Shown here one piece after another: positions 1 to 8,791 of a DNA stretch of 64,000 nucleotides. The position numbers and the translations under genes are program-made. The first letter of the stretch is position 1; every line of letters begins with the position of its first letter. The stretch spans positions 119,602 to 183,601 of the forward strand of contig JAJYFL010000006.1 of NCBI GenBank assembly GCA_021790935.1, given 5' to 3'. A model generated the notes under the pieces. The model was not told the DNA's origin and did no database searches. It saw only the letters and a list, made by a program, of their open reading frames with translations. This stretch comes from a bacterium (GTDB lineage Bacteria; Vulcanimicrobiota; Vulcanimicrobiia; Vulcanimicrobiales; Vulcanimicrobiaceae).

Positions 1-146
1 CATCCGCGTACGGGCGTTCTGCAGCAATGGCGCGTTGGGCGCGCCTCCCGCTCGAGGCTCGGCACCCCCACGTGCGACGCACGCCGGGGGAGGACGGCTC
101 GGCGTTCATGATAGCCCGTTAAGACCCCCCTGTAAAGGAGGCTCGG

Positions 147-215
147 GTGAAAATGGCGCGTCCGCCCTGCGCGCTGCGCGCCCCGTCGCCAGAAGATAGT
201 GAAGATACGGCTTAA
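147..215 (+). CDS. Candidate 22-residue leader peptide upstream of sufB
   Basis: A GTG at 147 (or ATG at 153) opens a 22-codon frame ending in TAA at 213. It is preceded by a near-perfect Shine-Dalgarno sequence AAAGGAGG at 134-141, stronger than that of most genes here. The peptide has one Cys and an acidic tail. It ends just before the sufB promoter, so it would be its own small gene or the end of an upstream transcript. No family is recognised. The frame is short enough to be chance, and the ribosome-binding site is the main support. The rest of 1-220 holds no recognisable gene. Confidence 0.25.
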   Translation: MKMARPPCALRAPSPEDSEDTA

Positions 216-222
216 CTATCTT
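193..222. promoter_or_regulatory. Inverted repeat overlapping the sufB promoter, candidate operator
   Basis: AAGATAGT at 193-200 and ACTATCTT at 215-222 are perfect 8-bp inverted arms with a 14-nt spacer. The right arm shares its last two bases with the -35 element of the sufB promoter. A dimeric regulator bound here would block RNA polymerase. Suf operons are commonly controlled by iron-sulfur-sensing regulators such as SufR or IscR, but this repeat does not match a site I know. Confidence 0.45.
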
Positions 223-249
223 GACTTACGCGGGGCCTGAGCCTATCTT
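221..249 (+). promoter_or_regulatory. sufB promoter, TTGACT-N17-TATCTT
   Basis: TTGACT at 221-226 and TATCTT at 244-249 are separated by exactly 17 nt, a good match to a primary sigma promoter. Transcription should start near 255-258, only 2-5 nt before the ATG at 260, so the sufB mRNA would be leaderless or nearly so. No clear Shine-Dalgarno sequence lies in the remaining space. Confidence 0.6.
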
Positions 250-259
250 TAGAGCTACT

Positions 260-1673
<1,414 letters not shown>

Positions 1674-1681
<8 letters not shown>

Positions 1682-1985
1682 CTCCGCGACCGCGGTTGCG
1701 CGAATCCACGAGATCGCGCCGGGCACGACCTTGCGCGTCGCAGCCGGCGAAGACGAGATCCTCCTCTGCAACGTCGACGGCACGATCTACGCCATCGAAG
1801 ACGTCTGCACGCACGACGGGGCACCGCTCGACCAAGGCGAACTCGAGGGCTGCCGCATCGTATGCCCGCGCCACGGCGCGAATTTCGACGTGCGGACAGG
1901 TGAAGCGCTCACGCTCCCCGCAATCCTCCCCTTACCAATGTACGCGGTGAGGGTCGAGGATGACGCCATCTACATCGACAGGTAA
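1674..1985 (+). CDS. Rieske [2Fe-2S] ferredoxin, non-haem type
   Basis: A 103-residue single-domain Rieske protein of the dioxygenase-ferredoxin type. The cluster ligands are visible as C45-x-H47 (CTH) and C64-x2-H67 (CPRH). It starts at TTG 1674 inside the sufB end, with GGAAGG at 1663-1668 as the ribosome-binding site. It likely carries electrons or serves as an accessory Fe-S protein of the SUF pathway. That role follows from the tight coupling with sufB and is inference. Rieske-like genes do occur in suf clusters. Confidence 0.9.
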
Positions 1986-4236
1986 GTCCATTTTGCGCCC
2001 GGCCCTGACGGTGCTGGGGATCCTGCTGCTGCTCGCCTTCGTCCTCGTGGGCATCTATGCCGGCAACGTCTTTGCCGGGATGCGCGCCGCCGCGCAGACG
2101 AGCGGCACGATCGCGGGAACCGGCGTCGTGCAGCCCGTCGAGATCCTGCGCGACGGCCGCGACATACCGCACATCCGGGCGCGGTCGCTGCACGATCTCT
2201 TCTACGCGCAAGGTTTCGCCGAGGGTTCGGACCGGCTCTTCCAGATGGACCTCGTCCGTCGCTTCGTCTACGGGCGATTGGCCGAAGTGCTCGGCGCGAG
2301 GTTGCTGCCGGTCGACGAGCGGGCGCGCGTCGTCGACGTGCGCGGTATCGTCGACCGCGAGTGGCAGAATCTGGACCCGCGCGAGCGCGCAATCCTTCAA
2401 GCCTTCAGCGACGGAGTAAACGCCGCTATGGCGCGCGAACCGTTGCCGGTCGAGTTCCGACTGCTGCTCTACACGCCGCAGCCGTGGCGCCCGCAGGACT
2501 CGCTCGCGGCTGGGTTCGCGACCGTGCTCGACCTCACCGACTCATGGCGTGACGTGCTCGACCGCAATCAGATTTGGCGAACCGGTAACAGGCGCGCATT
2601 CGACGCCGCTTATCCGCTCACCGACTGGAAGTACGACGCGCCGACCGTCGGCCGCGACGCTCCGCGCTCCGTCGCCGCATCGTTGCCGGCAGAGGCGCTC
2701 GCCGCGCTCGTTGCGCCCGCAGCAGGCGCCGTGGCGCACCGCGCGCGCCGCGGCCTGGGCAGTAACGATTGGGCCGCCGGTGCGGCACACACGGCGACCG
2801 GGCGCGCGCTGCTCGCCAACGATCCGCATCTCGATCTCTACATTCCGGGCATCTGGTATCTCGTCGATCTGCGAGCGCCGGGCTTTCACGTCGCGGGAGC
2901 CGCGATCGCCGGCACGCCCGGGGTCATTCTCGGGCACAACGACCACATCGCGTGGGGAGTCACCAACGGCACCGTCGCCGCACTCTCGGTCTTCGACGCG
3001 CCCGCGAATCTGCCGCAACGGAACTGGGTCACCGAGACCTTTCACGTGCGTTTCGGAGGCGACGTCACGCGGCGCTACTATCGCGGCCGGCGCGAGTTCG
3101 GCGTGCCGCGCCCAAGGAACCCTCACCGCATCGCGCTGGTGCGATGGAGCGCCTATACCCGGCCATACTCGCCGGTCGCGGCGTTCCTAGATCTCGACGC
3201 GGCGAACTCCGTCCGCGCGGCACTTCACGCGCTCGCGCGCTACCCGGGCCCAACGCAGAACTTCGTCGTTGCCGGAACGAGCGGCCGGGTCGCGTACCAG
3301 CTCGCCGGCGAGATCCCCGATGACCCCGCGTGGGCCCGCTACGTGCACCCGGCTAGCGATCTGCGAAAGACCTATCCGGATATTCCGTTCGCGCGCTTGC
3401 CGCACGTCGCTCCATCGAAACGGGCTGTCGTCTTTACCGCAAACGACAAGATGTACGGCGCCGGCTACCCCTACCGCCTGAGCGCATCGTTCGAGGCGCC
3501 GTACCGCGCCTACCGCATCTCACGTCTGCTCCGCGCCCGCAAGACGTACGACGTCTCCTACTTCGCTCGGATGCAGCGAGACACGCTCTCACCGGCCGAT
3601 CTCGAATTCGCTCGCGACGTCGTTCGCGCCGCGCGGGCTCATCCGCGCTCGCTTCCACCTTCAGCGAAACCGCTAATCGACGCGCTCGCCACGTGGGACG
3701 GCCGCTTCGACCCGAGCTCCGTCGGCGCGACCGTGGAGCGCGCGGTACGCACCCAGGCGCTGTACGATGCTCCGAGCTTCGTCGGCTTGCTCGGAAGCCT
3801 TCGGCAAGATTCCGGCGGCCGGCTCGCAGCGGTACAGCATTCCGTCTTACGCGCCGTCGCGAAGCTCGCGCGGGCACCCGCTGCGCCGCGCGCGCTCTTG
3901 CAGCCTTGGCGATTGGCCGGCGCGGTACGCGTGAAGCATCAGCTTGCCTCCATGGGCTTCACGTTCTTGGACGGCGCACTCCTACCGGGCGACGGCGAGA
4001 AGTACACCGTCCACGTTCAGATGCCGAAGTATTCGCAGAGTTTCCGCGCGGTCTGGGACATCGGCAACTGGAATGCGGGCGGCATCGTCATTCCGAGCGG
4101 CGAGTCGGGCGAACCCGGCTCCGGACACTACACCGATCTCTCGCGCACCTGGATCGCCAACCGTCTCGTGCCCTTGCCCTACGGAACGCGGGCGGTCGAC
4201 GCCGCAGCACGCGCCACACTTACGCTGAAACCGTAA
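1960..4236 (+). CDS. Penicillin acylase family (S45) N-terminal nucleophile hydrolase, membrane anchored
   Basis: A 758-residue peptidase S45 family member. These enzymes are made as one chain and cut themselves to expose a catalytic Ser. That Ser is S268 in the GLGSNDWA motif, preceded by the usual alpha-subunit region. Residues 12-33 form one hydrophobic segment, so the enzyme probably sits outside the cytoplasm on an N-terminal anchor. Its substrate is an amide such as a beta-lactam or an acyl-homoserine lactone, and cannot be told from sequence. The ATG at 1960 overlaps the Rieske gene by 26 nt. A later TTG near 1993 is possible but would trim the start of the anchor. Confidence 0.85.
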   Translation: MTPSTSTGKSILRPALTVLGILLLLAFVLVGIYAGNVFAGMRAAAQTSGTIAGTGVVQPVEILRDGRDIPHIRARSLHDLFYAQGFAEGSDRLFQMDLVRRFVYGRLAEVLGARLLPVDERARVVDVRGIVDREWQNLDPRERAILQAFSDGVNAAMAREPLPVEFRLLLYTPQPWRPQDSLAAGFATVLDLTDSWRDVLDRNQIWRTGNRRAFDAAYPLTDWKYDAPTVGRDAPRSVAASLPAEALAALVAPAAGAVAHRARRGLGSNDWAAGAAHTATGRALLANDPHLDLYIPGIWYLVDLRAPGFHVAGAAIAGTPGVILGHNDHIAWGVTNGTVAALSVFDAPANLPQRNWVTETFHVRFGGDVTRRYYRGRREFGVPRPRNPHRIALVRWSAYTRPYSPVAAFLDLDAANSVRAALHALARYPGPTQNFVVAGTSGRVAYQLAGEIPDDPAWARYVHPASDLRKTYPDIPFARLPHVAPSKRAVVFTANDKMYGAGYPYRLSASFEAPYRAYRISRLLRARKTYDVSYFARMQRDTLSPADLEFARDVVRAARAHPRSLPPSAKPLIDALATWDGRFDPSSVGATVERAVRTQALYDAPSFVGLLGSLRQDSGGRLAAVQHSVLRAVAKLARAPAAPRALLQPWRLAGAVRVKHQLASMGFTFLDGALLPGDGEKYTVHVQMPKYSQSFRAVWDIGNWNAGGIVIPSGESGEPGSGHYTDLSRTWIANRLVPLPYGTRAVDAAARATLTLKP

Positions 4237-4266
4237 CCGCCCTCGCCGGCGCCGATCGAGAGCCGC

Positions 4267-4548
4267 TCACGATGCACCTGCCTTGAGGATTGCTTGCATC
4301 TGCTCTACGTGGCGGACGAACGCGTTGCGGCCCGTCCCGGTCAGCCGGTAGCGCGTCTGCGGACGGCGGTCCACGAAGGCCTTCTCTTCCAGCACGTAGC
4401 CCGCATCGACGAGTTTCGCTAGGTGCGCTCCCAGATTGCCGTTGGTCGTCTGCGTCGCGCGCTGCAATTCGCTGAAGGCGACCCACTCCGACGCGACCAA
4501 CTCCGCGATGACGCCGAGGCGAATCTTCGATAGCAAGAGTTCGTCCAC
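4267..4548 (-). CDS. Winged-helix transcriptional regulator (HTH_34/MarR-like)
   Basis: A 93-residue DNA-binding protein with one winged-helix domain. It reads as LLLSKIRLGVIAELV, then the recognition region TTNGNLGAHLAKLVDAGYV, then the wing with RRPQTRYRLT. This resembles the small regulators that pair with membrane proteins. GTG 4548 lies 1 nt after the stop of the upstream membrane gene, so the two are cotranscribed and translationally coupled. It may repress its own operon through the palindrome at 5140-5154. No sensory domain is present. Confidence 0.8.
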   Translation of the reverse strand: MDELLLSKIRLGVIAELVASEWVAFSELQRATQTTNGNLGAHLAKLVDAGYVLEEKAFVDRRPQTRYRLTGTGRNAFVRHVEQMQAILKAGAS

Positions 4549-4549
4549 G

Positions 4550-5113
4550 CTAGTCTCGCTGGAGTTCGAAGGCGAGCCCGGCGCCCGCATAGCCGAGAAT
4601 CCAACCCGCGGCGAGCACGTAGCCAATCGCGTGCGGCGTGAAGTTCGCAACGACGACCGAGGCGAGGAGAATCGCCCCGCCGACGGTCGCACTGCGATTA
4701 CCGAGCCACCCGACGAAGAGCAGCGGAATCGCCAAGCAGACCGACCAGATCGCACCGGCGCTCCAACCGGTGAAGATGTTGAAGGCACCGTCGGAACCGA
4801 CGAAAGCCGCGAGCAGAGCCACGTAGAGCACGCGTACGAACGCGGCATCGACCACGCTCAAGCGGCCCCGGCCACGGCAACGGCGGACCCAGAAGATCGT
4901 GTAGGCGATGGCCGCCACGGCCACCGCCCCTGCAAGCCACATCCAGGACGGCGCGATACGCCCGGCGTTGACCAGCTGAATCAGCACGGTCCCGATGGCT
5001 CCCTCAACGCCCCATACGATGAAAAGCGCTCCGCTTGGGCGAGGCGTACCCGCGGCGTGAGATAATATCCGGTCGACCATCTCCAGGCGTTCGTTCGCTT
5101 CCGAGGTATCCAC
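4550..5113 (-). CDS. Integral membrane protein paired with the winged-helix regulator
   Basis: A 187-residue protein with a short hydrophilic N-terminus and about five hydrophobic segments (near 28-48, 55-75, 90-110, 118-138 and 142-175). It starts at GTG 5113 with AAAAGGA about 10 nt upstream. No family name is recognised. Such small membrane proteins often sit next to HTH_34-type regulators and may pass on a membrane signal, but nothing here proves that. It is the first gene of a two-gene operon with its own consensus promoter. Confidence 0.7.
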   Translation of the reverse strand: MDTSEANERLEMVDRILSHAAGTPRPSGALFIVWGVEGAIGTVLIQLVNAGRIAPSWMWLAGAVAVAAIAYTIFWVRRCRGRGRLSVVDAAFVRVLYVALLAAFVGSDGAFNIFTGWSAGAIWSVCLAIPLLFVGWLGNRSATVGGAILLASVVVANFTPHAIGYVLAAGWILGYAGAGLAFELQRD

Positions 5114-5139
5114 GTTCGTGCAGTCCTTTTCTAAGAGTG

Positions 5140-5154
5140 GTCTATTTTATAGAC
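5140..5154. promoter_or_regulatory. Palindromic operator GTCTA-N5-TAGAC
   Basis: A 15-bp inverted repeat, GTCTA TTTTA TAGAC, lies immediately downstream of the -10 box of the minus-strand promoter, at about +1 to +16 of the predicted transcript. The placement suits a repressor that blocks initiation. The winged-helix protein encoded two genes downstream is the obvious candidate. Confidence 0.5.
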
Positions 5155-5162
5155 TTATCTGC

Positions 5163-5191
5163 ATTATATGGAGATCGTCGACCGATGTCAA
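5163..5191 (-). promoter_or_regulatory. Consensus promoter TTGACA-N17-TATAAT for the membrane protein/regulator operon
   Basis: Read on the minus strand, TTGACA (5191-5186) and TATAAT (5168-5163) are both perfect and 17 nt apart, so this should be a very strong primary-sigma promoter unless repressed. The predicted start near 5156 gives a leader of about 43 nt carrying the palindrome and the ribosome-binding site. Confidence 0.75.
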
Positions 5192-5197
5192 GCGTAT

Positions 5198-5227
5198 TTG
5201 ACAGGTCCGGCGGGGGAGTGCTAGTCT
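5198..5227 (+). promoter_or_regulatory. rplU promoter, TTGACA-N18-TAGTCT
   Basis: A perfect -35 (5198-5203) is followed after 18 nt by TAGTCT (5222-5227). The predicted start is about 5233-5236, right at the rplU ATG at 5237. No Shine-Dalgarno sequence precedes that ATG. The rplU transcript is therefore probably leaderless. The promoter is divergent from the one at 5163-5191. Confidence 0.55.
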
Positions 5228-5236
5228 TCCCTAGTT

Positions 5237-5554
5237 ATGTACGCGATCATAGAGACCGGCGGCAAGCAGTTCAAAGTCTCCGAAGGCTCCGTTATTAGGT
5301 GCGATCTGCTCGAGAGCGAGGTCGGATCTGACGTGAAGTTCGAGACGGTCGTCCTCGCGAGCAAAGGTGAAGGGGCCGTTTCGGTCGGTGCGCCGACCGT
5401 CGGCGGCGCCGTCGTGACCGGTACGGTACTGCGCCAAGCCAAAGACAAGAAGATTCTGGTCTTCCGGTATAAGCCCAAGAAGCGCGTCCGCAAACTCAAC
5501 GGGCATCGCCAGCGCTTTGCCGAGGTCAAGATCACCAAGATCGACCTCCCGTAG
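5237..5554 (+). CDS. rplU: 50S ribosomal protein L21
   Basis: A 105-residue L21, the normal length. It has the typical MYAIIETGGKQFKV start and the C-terminal KKRVRKLNGHRQ RNA-binding region. It is followed at 33 nt by prp, as in many Gram-positive bacteria. There is no Shine-Dalgarno sequence in front of the ATG, which fits a leaderless mRNA from the promoter at 5198-5227. Confidence 0.97.
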   Translation: MYAIIETGGKQFKVSEGSVIRCDLLESEVGSDVKFETVVLASKGEGAVSVGAPTVGGAVVTGTVLRQAKDKKILVFRYKPKKRVRKLNGHRQRFAEVKITKIDLP

Positions 5555-5587
5555 CCGGCACCGCGCCCAGTCCCCTTTAGCGGAACG

Positions 5588-5917
5588 ATGCTCGAGGTAA
5601 CGTTTTTCAGAGACAGCCGCGACCGGCTGTCTTCTGTTTCCGCCGAAGGCCACGCAGGATGGGCCGAGTACGGTCAGGACGTCGTCTGCGCCGCCGCCTC
5701 GGCGGTGCTGCAGGCGGCGCGCCTCGGGCTCGAGACACATGTCGGGCTCCCATTGCACGCCGAGCAGCAAGAGGGCAGCCTCAAGTTGAGCTGGCCCGAA
5801 TCCTCGCGCGACGACCTGCGCGTTGCCGCCATCGTCGCCACGGCCGAGCTGGCGATCGAGCAGATCGCCCGGCAGTATCCCGGCCACGTCCGCGCCATCC
5901 GGAGGACGGGAGCCTAA
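5588..5917 (+). CDS. prp: Ribosomal-processing cysteine protease Prp
   Basis: A 109-residue Prp (YsxB) protein. In Firmicutes it cuts an N-terminal extension from ribosomal protein L27 before assembly. The catalytic pair is visible as H22 in the GHA motif and C34 in DVVCAAASA. The usual order is rplU-prp-rpmA. Here rpmA (L27) does not follow, and an unrelated small membrane protein comes next. Whether this organism's L27 has a cleavable extension cannot be seen from this window. Confidence 0.9.
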   Translation: MLEVTFFRDSRDRLSSVSAEGHAGWAEYGQDVVCAAASAVLQAARLGLETHVGLPLHAEQQEGSLKLSWPESSRDDLRVAAIVATAELAIEQIARQYPGHVRAIRRTGA

Positions 5918-5977
5918 ATCGTAACATCGCCACCCGAAATCGGGTAAGATAGAACAATCGAGCGCGAAGGAGGCAGC

Positions 5978-6268
5978 ATGTCAGATACGTATCGGTCGAC
6001 GCCGTCCGAACAACAGGGGTTCGGAAGCAACGGCTACAAGGGCGCGAACGCCGAAAACGCAAATGCGAACTACGACAACGCCGAGAACGGCGTCAGCAAC
6101 GAGCTCGGCAAGACGCTCCTCGTCGGCGTCCTCGGAGGAATCATCTCGGCTGCCGGTTACCTCGTGTACACGCGTCTGCCCGACGAGCAAAAGGACCGCA
6201 TTCACGGGCAGGTGCGCTCCGCGTTGCAGCAGCGCATCAACGAGATCCGCCAGAACTTCAACATTTAG
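5978..6268 (+). CDS. YtxH-like small membrane protein
   Basis: A 96-residue protein with a low-complexity Asn/Ala/Glu-rich N-terminus (residues 1-43), one membrane segment at about 44-65 with a glycine-rich LLVGVLGGIISAAGYL stretch, and a charged amphipathic C-terminus. This plan is like YtxH/gas-vesicle-GvpP-like stress proteins. The start is fixed by AAGGAGG at 5967-5973, 4 nt before the ATG. The function is unknown. Confidence 0.7.
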   Translation: MSDTYRSTPSEQQGFGSNGYKGANAENANANYDNAENGVSNELGKTLLVGVLGGIISAAGYLVYTRLPDEQKDRIHGQVRSALQQRINEIRQNFNI

Positions 6269-6310
6269 TCGCCCGTCCGGCGCTGCCGGGAAGAGGGCAC
6301 TCATCCGTTC

Positions 6311-6865
6311 GTGCGACGGTTACCGGCCGCTCTGCTCTACGCCCTTGCGTGGTGCGTTCTAACCCACGTGCAGACGGCTCGCGCCTCGGACGCCGATATG
6401 ATCCTCGCCTATGCGCGCGCGCTGCGGGCGTTCAACCCGCACTTGAGCGAGCCCCGCGCGGTGCGCTGGGCTCAAACCGTCATCGAGGAGGCCGATGCGC
6501 AAGCCCTCGACGCGCGCCTGCTCGTCGCGCTTATCGCCGTCGAATCGAACTGGCGGCCGCGCGCCGTCTCAAGCGCCGGTGCGATTGGGCTCGGCCAGCT
6601 CATGCCGGCGACGGCCGGCGGCCTCGGGGTCGACGCCCGCGACCCGCGCCAAAACATCCATGGCGTCGCCGTTCACCTGCGCGGGCTGCTGGACCGCTAC
6701 GCGAGCTCCGGCCCCGCGCAGCGCTACACCCTCGCCCTCGCGGCCTACAACGCCGGTACCGGGGCCGTCGCACGCTTCCGCGGCGTGCCGCCGTACGCCC
6801 AGACGCAGGCCTACGTGCGCCGCGTCATTGGCTTGTGGCGTCGTTTGGCGGGGGAGGCTCCGTAG
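6311..6865 (+). CDS. Secreted lytic transglycosylase (SLT domain)
   Basis: A 184-residue exported enzyme that cleaves peptidoglycan between MurNAc and GlcNAc. Residues 1-25 are a signal peptide ending at ARA-S. The SLT fold follows, with catalytic E78 in AVESNWRP, the GAIGLGQLMPATA motif and the ALAAYNAG motif near the end. The start is GTG 6311. Its last 41 bp overlap the tail of the convergent tat gene. Confidence 0.88.
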   Translation: MRRLPAALLYALAWCVLTHVQTARASDADMILAYARALRAFNPHLSEPRAVRWAQTVIEEADAQALDARLLVALIAVESNWRPRAVSSAGAIGLGQLMPATAGGLGVDARDPRQNIHGVAVHLRGLLDRYASSGPAQRYTLALAAYNAGTGAVARFRGVPPYAQTQAYVRRVIGLWRRLAGEAP

Positions 6866-7094
6866 CGGTTTCGCCGCCGGGGACCCCTTCCACGGTCGAA
6901 AGCGCCTCCTGGGGCATGGCGGGTCGCTCCGGCACCTCGGCCACGCGCTCCATCTCCCGGATGAACGACTGCGACGTATTCTGCACTTCGCGCATCACGC
7001 GCCCGGCCTGGCGCATCATTCCCGGCAAGCGCTCCGGACCGAAAACCAGCAGCGCCAGGATCCCCAAGACGGTCATATCAGGTAGCGAGAACAT
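6825..7094 (-). CDS. Sec-independent translocase protein TatA/TatB family
   Basis: An 89-residue single-span Tat component. A short membrane helix (about residues 5-18) is followed by the family motif FGPERLPG and an amphipathic helix with QAGRVMREVQNTSQSFIREME, then a Pro-rich tail. The FGPERLP form is closer to TatB, but TatA and TatB are hard to separate at this length. No tatC lies next to it. Confidence 0.85.
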   Translation of the reverse strand: MFSLPDMTVLGILALLVFGPERLPGMMRQAGRVMREVQNTSQSFIREMERVAEVPERPAMPQEALSTVEGVPGGETATEPPPPNDATSQ

Positions 7095-7153
7095 GCGTCC
7101 GGCTCCATTCGGCAGGCCTCTCCTTCGGACCCGTGCAAGGTTGACGGCCGCCC

Positions 7154-7651
7154 GTGAAGATTATCTACACGCGGGGCAACCGTACGGAAACGCTCGCTTC
7201 GTTGGCGACGTTACGCAAAATCCTCAACCGGTTCGTCGCGCATCGCGTCTTCTACGAAGTCTCGAGCCGTAACAAGCGCGGGCATGAATTTTTCTCTGCG
7301 AAAAACATTTTCGTCGTCGCCTCGATCGACATAACGAACCGGGATTACTTGACGATTGTCATCTTCGACGCCAACAACACCACGCACTCGATCGAGATAC
7401 TGAACCCGCAGACCATGCGCATCTACGACGAGATGCCGGGCAAAGGGTTCGCCGTCTCGTTCATCAGCGACAACGAGGGCGGAGTCGAATCGCGCTGCTA
7501 TCTGCGCGACGAAGGCGAAGACGGCACGGGCACGCCCCGCGACACCGCACTCGAGAAGATCACGCTACCACAACTTTTCGAATATTTGGAAGAGATCACT
7601 TCGGTCGAATCGGGCTCCGCCTCGCAACCCGTCAGCGGTCAAAGCGCGTAG
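7154..7651 (+). CDS. Hypothetical protein, 165 residues
   Basis: Codon choice and a well-behaved globular sequence support a real gene starting at GTG 7154, divergent from the tat gene. No membrane segment or signal is present. The middle is beta-rich (IFVVASIDITNRDYLTIVIFDANN) and the C-terminus is acidic. I recognise no family. Its 3' end overlaps the convergent Clp-N-like gene by 13 nt. Confidence 0.65.
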   Translation: MKIIYTRGNRTETLASLATLRKILNRFVAHRVFYEVSSRNKRGHEFFSAKNIFVVASIDITNRDYLTIVIFDANNTTHSIEILNPQTMRIYDEMPGKGFAVSFISDNEGGVESRCYLRDEGEDGTGTPRDTALEKITLPQLFEYLEEITSVESGSASQPVSGQSA

Positions 7652-8130
7652 ACCGCATCCGCCAGGCGCCCGGGCTCCACGCGAATCGCGGCGAGCACCC
7701 CCGGCTGGCGCACCGCTTCGGCGGCAAAGCCGAGTGCCAGGTGTTTGGGTTCGTAGCGTTCGTCGGCGCGCTGCGCCCCTTCGAGGAAGATCTGCAGCGC
7801 TTCTTTGTTCAGCCATGCGCTCTCGAGAGCCCCGGGAACTTTGAACGCGAGCGTATCGTACCGCGCGAAGGCCGGGCTTTCGCCCGGATCGAGAGCGTCG
7901 TCGGGTAACCGCGCGACGCCGCTCACGTCGATGCGCTGCGGAGCGAGCGACGCGAGCCTTTCCGCATCGATCACCGGCGCGAGTGCCGGACCGACGCCGT
8001 CGTCCTCCAGCAGTGCCAGCAACAACGCCCGCGGCGTAATGAAGGGCTCGCGCGATCGGACCGCCTTCCCGGCAGCGGATCGCATCACGGCGAGCAAGGC
8101 ATCGCTCAGACGCAGGCGTTCGATCTCCAT
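7639..8130 (-). CDS. Orphan Clp N-domain-like protein
   Basis: A 163-residue protein whose two halves each resemble the Clp R/N-domain repeat. That domain recruits substrates or adaptors to ClpA/ClpC unfoldases. The signature is helix, then TPRALLLALLEDDGVG, then the PVIDAERL turn, repeated loosely as PKHLALGFAAEA. There is no AAA+ ATPase part. Such orphan N-domains may act as decoys or adaptors, but this is inference. ATG 8130 lies 41 bp downstream (in the direction of transcription) of the palindrome at 8172-8333. Confidence 0.6.
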   Translation of the reverse strand: MEIERLRLSDALLAVMRSAAGKAVRSREPFITPRALLLALLEDDGVGPALAPVIDAERLASLAPQRIDVSGVARLPDDALDPGESPAFARYDTLAFKVPGALESAWLNKEALQIFLEGAQRADERYEPKHLALGFAAEAVRQPGVLAAIRVEPGRLADAVYAL

Positions 8131-8171
8131 CGCTCGACTTGCTTAGTCCCGGAACAGCCCTCAATCCTCCA

Positions 8172-8333
8172 GGCGGCTGTCGGAGTTGAGCCGTTTGCGG
8201 ATTTGGGCTGAATTTTGTTCGGAGACGAGGCGCGAAGAAGGAGCGAAGCCGTAGCTTCGTGACTGATGAGCAACGAAGTATTCGAGCAAAAGGCGGCCCA
8301 AAGACGGAAACGTGCTTAACTCCGACGGCCGCC
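8172..8333. repeat. 162-bp imperfect palindromic element
   Basis: The whole segment folds back on itself. The outer arms (about 8172-8211 and 8294-8333) match over roughly 40 bp with few differences. The inner flanks also pair (TTTTG-TCG on one side, its complement on the other). The centre is the perfect hairpin CGAAGC-CGTA-GCTTCG at 8244-8259. It lies between two minus-strand genes, and its right arm supplies the last 18 nt of the TPR gene including the stop codon. It is not a plain terminator, because no T-run follows. No second copy was noticed in this window. Confidence 0.75.
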
Positions 8334-8783
8334 CAGGCGCACCGCCCGGCGAAACTCGCGCACGGCATCTTCGATGCGGCCGGCCGCCCTATAGGCGATG
8401 CCGAGGTTGCGGTGCGCCGCGGCATGGCGGTCGTCGTTACGCACGGCGGCCTCATAGTACGCGATCGCCTCATCGAGGCGACCCTCCTCGAACAGGAGGT
8501 TGCCCAGGTTCGTCATTGCCGGCGCGTATCTCGGGACGAGTTCCAGGCACGTGCGAAACGCCTCCAGCGCTTCGTCGCGGCGTGCCAGGCGCACCAGGGC
8601 TACGCCGCGCTTGTTTGCAAGGATCGCGCAGTCGCGCCTAGAGAGTTGCGGGCTCGCCAGCAGATCGTCGAGCAGCGCCATGGCGGATTCGTACTCACCG
8701 GTCTCGAGCGCCCGCAACGCACGCTCGAACGGCGTGGCCGCTGCGGGGTTGAAAAGAGCCTTGAGTTTGCGAAAGCCGAACAC
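8316..8783 (-). CDS. TPR repeat protein
   Basis: A 155-residue protein made almost entirely of tetratricopeptide repeats. Clear TPR units are seen around 63-96 (NKRGVALVRLARRDEALEAF), 88-121 (TNLGNLLFEEGRLDEAIAYY) and 122-150 (RNLGIAYRAAGRIEDAVREF). TPRs mediate protein contacts, and the partner is unknown. GTG 8783 is only 8 bp from the divergent trmD start. The last codons and the TAA lie inside the palindrome. Confidence 0.8.
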   Translation of the reverse strand: MFGFRKLKALFNPAAATPFERALRALETGEYESAMALLDDLLASPQLSRRDCAILANKRGVALVRLARRDEALEAFRTCLELVPRYAPAMTNLGNLLFEEGRLDEAIAYYEAAVRNDDRHAAAHRNLGIAYRAAGRIEDAVREFRRAVRLGGRRS

Positions 8784-8791
8784 GTACGCCT

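Noticed and set aside
1..110. Possible 5' end of a minus-strand gene starting at 110
   Set aside because: The frame is open to the window edge, but 36 codons of Arg/Pro/Ala-rich sequence without a motif or ribosome-binding site are not enough to call it.
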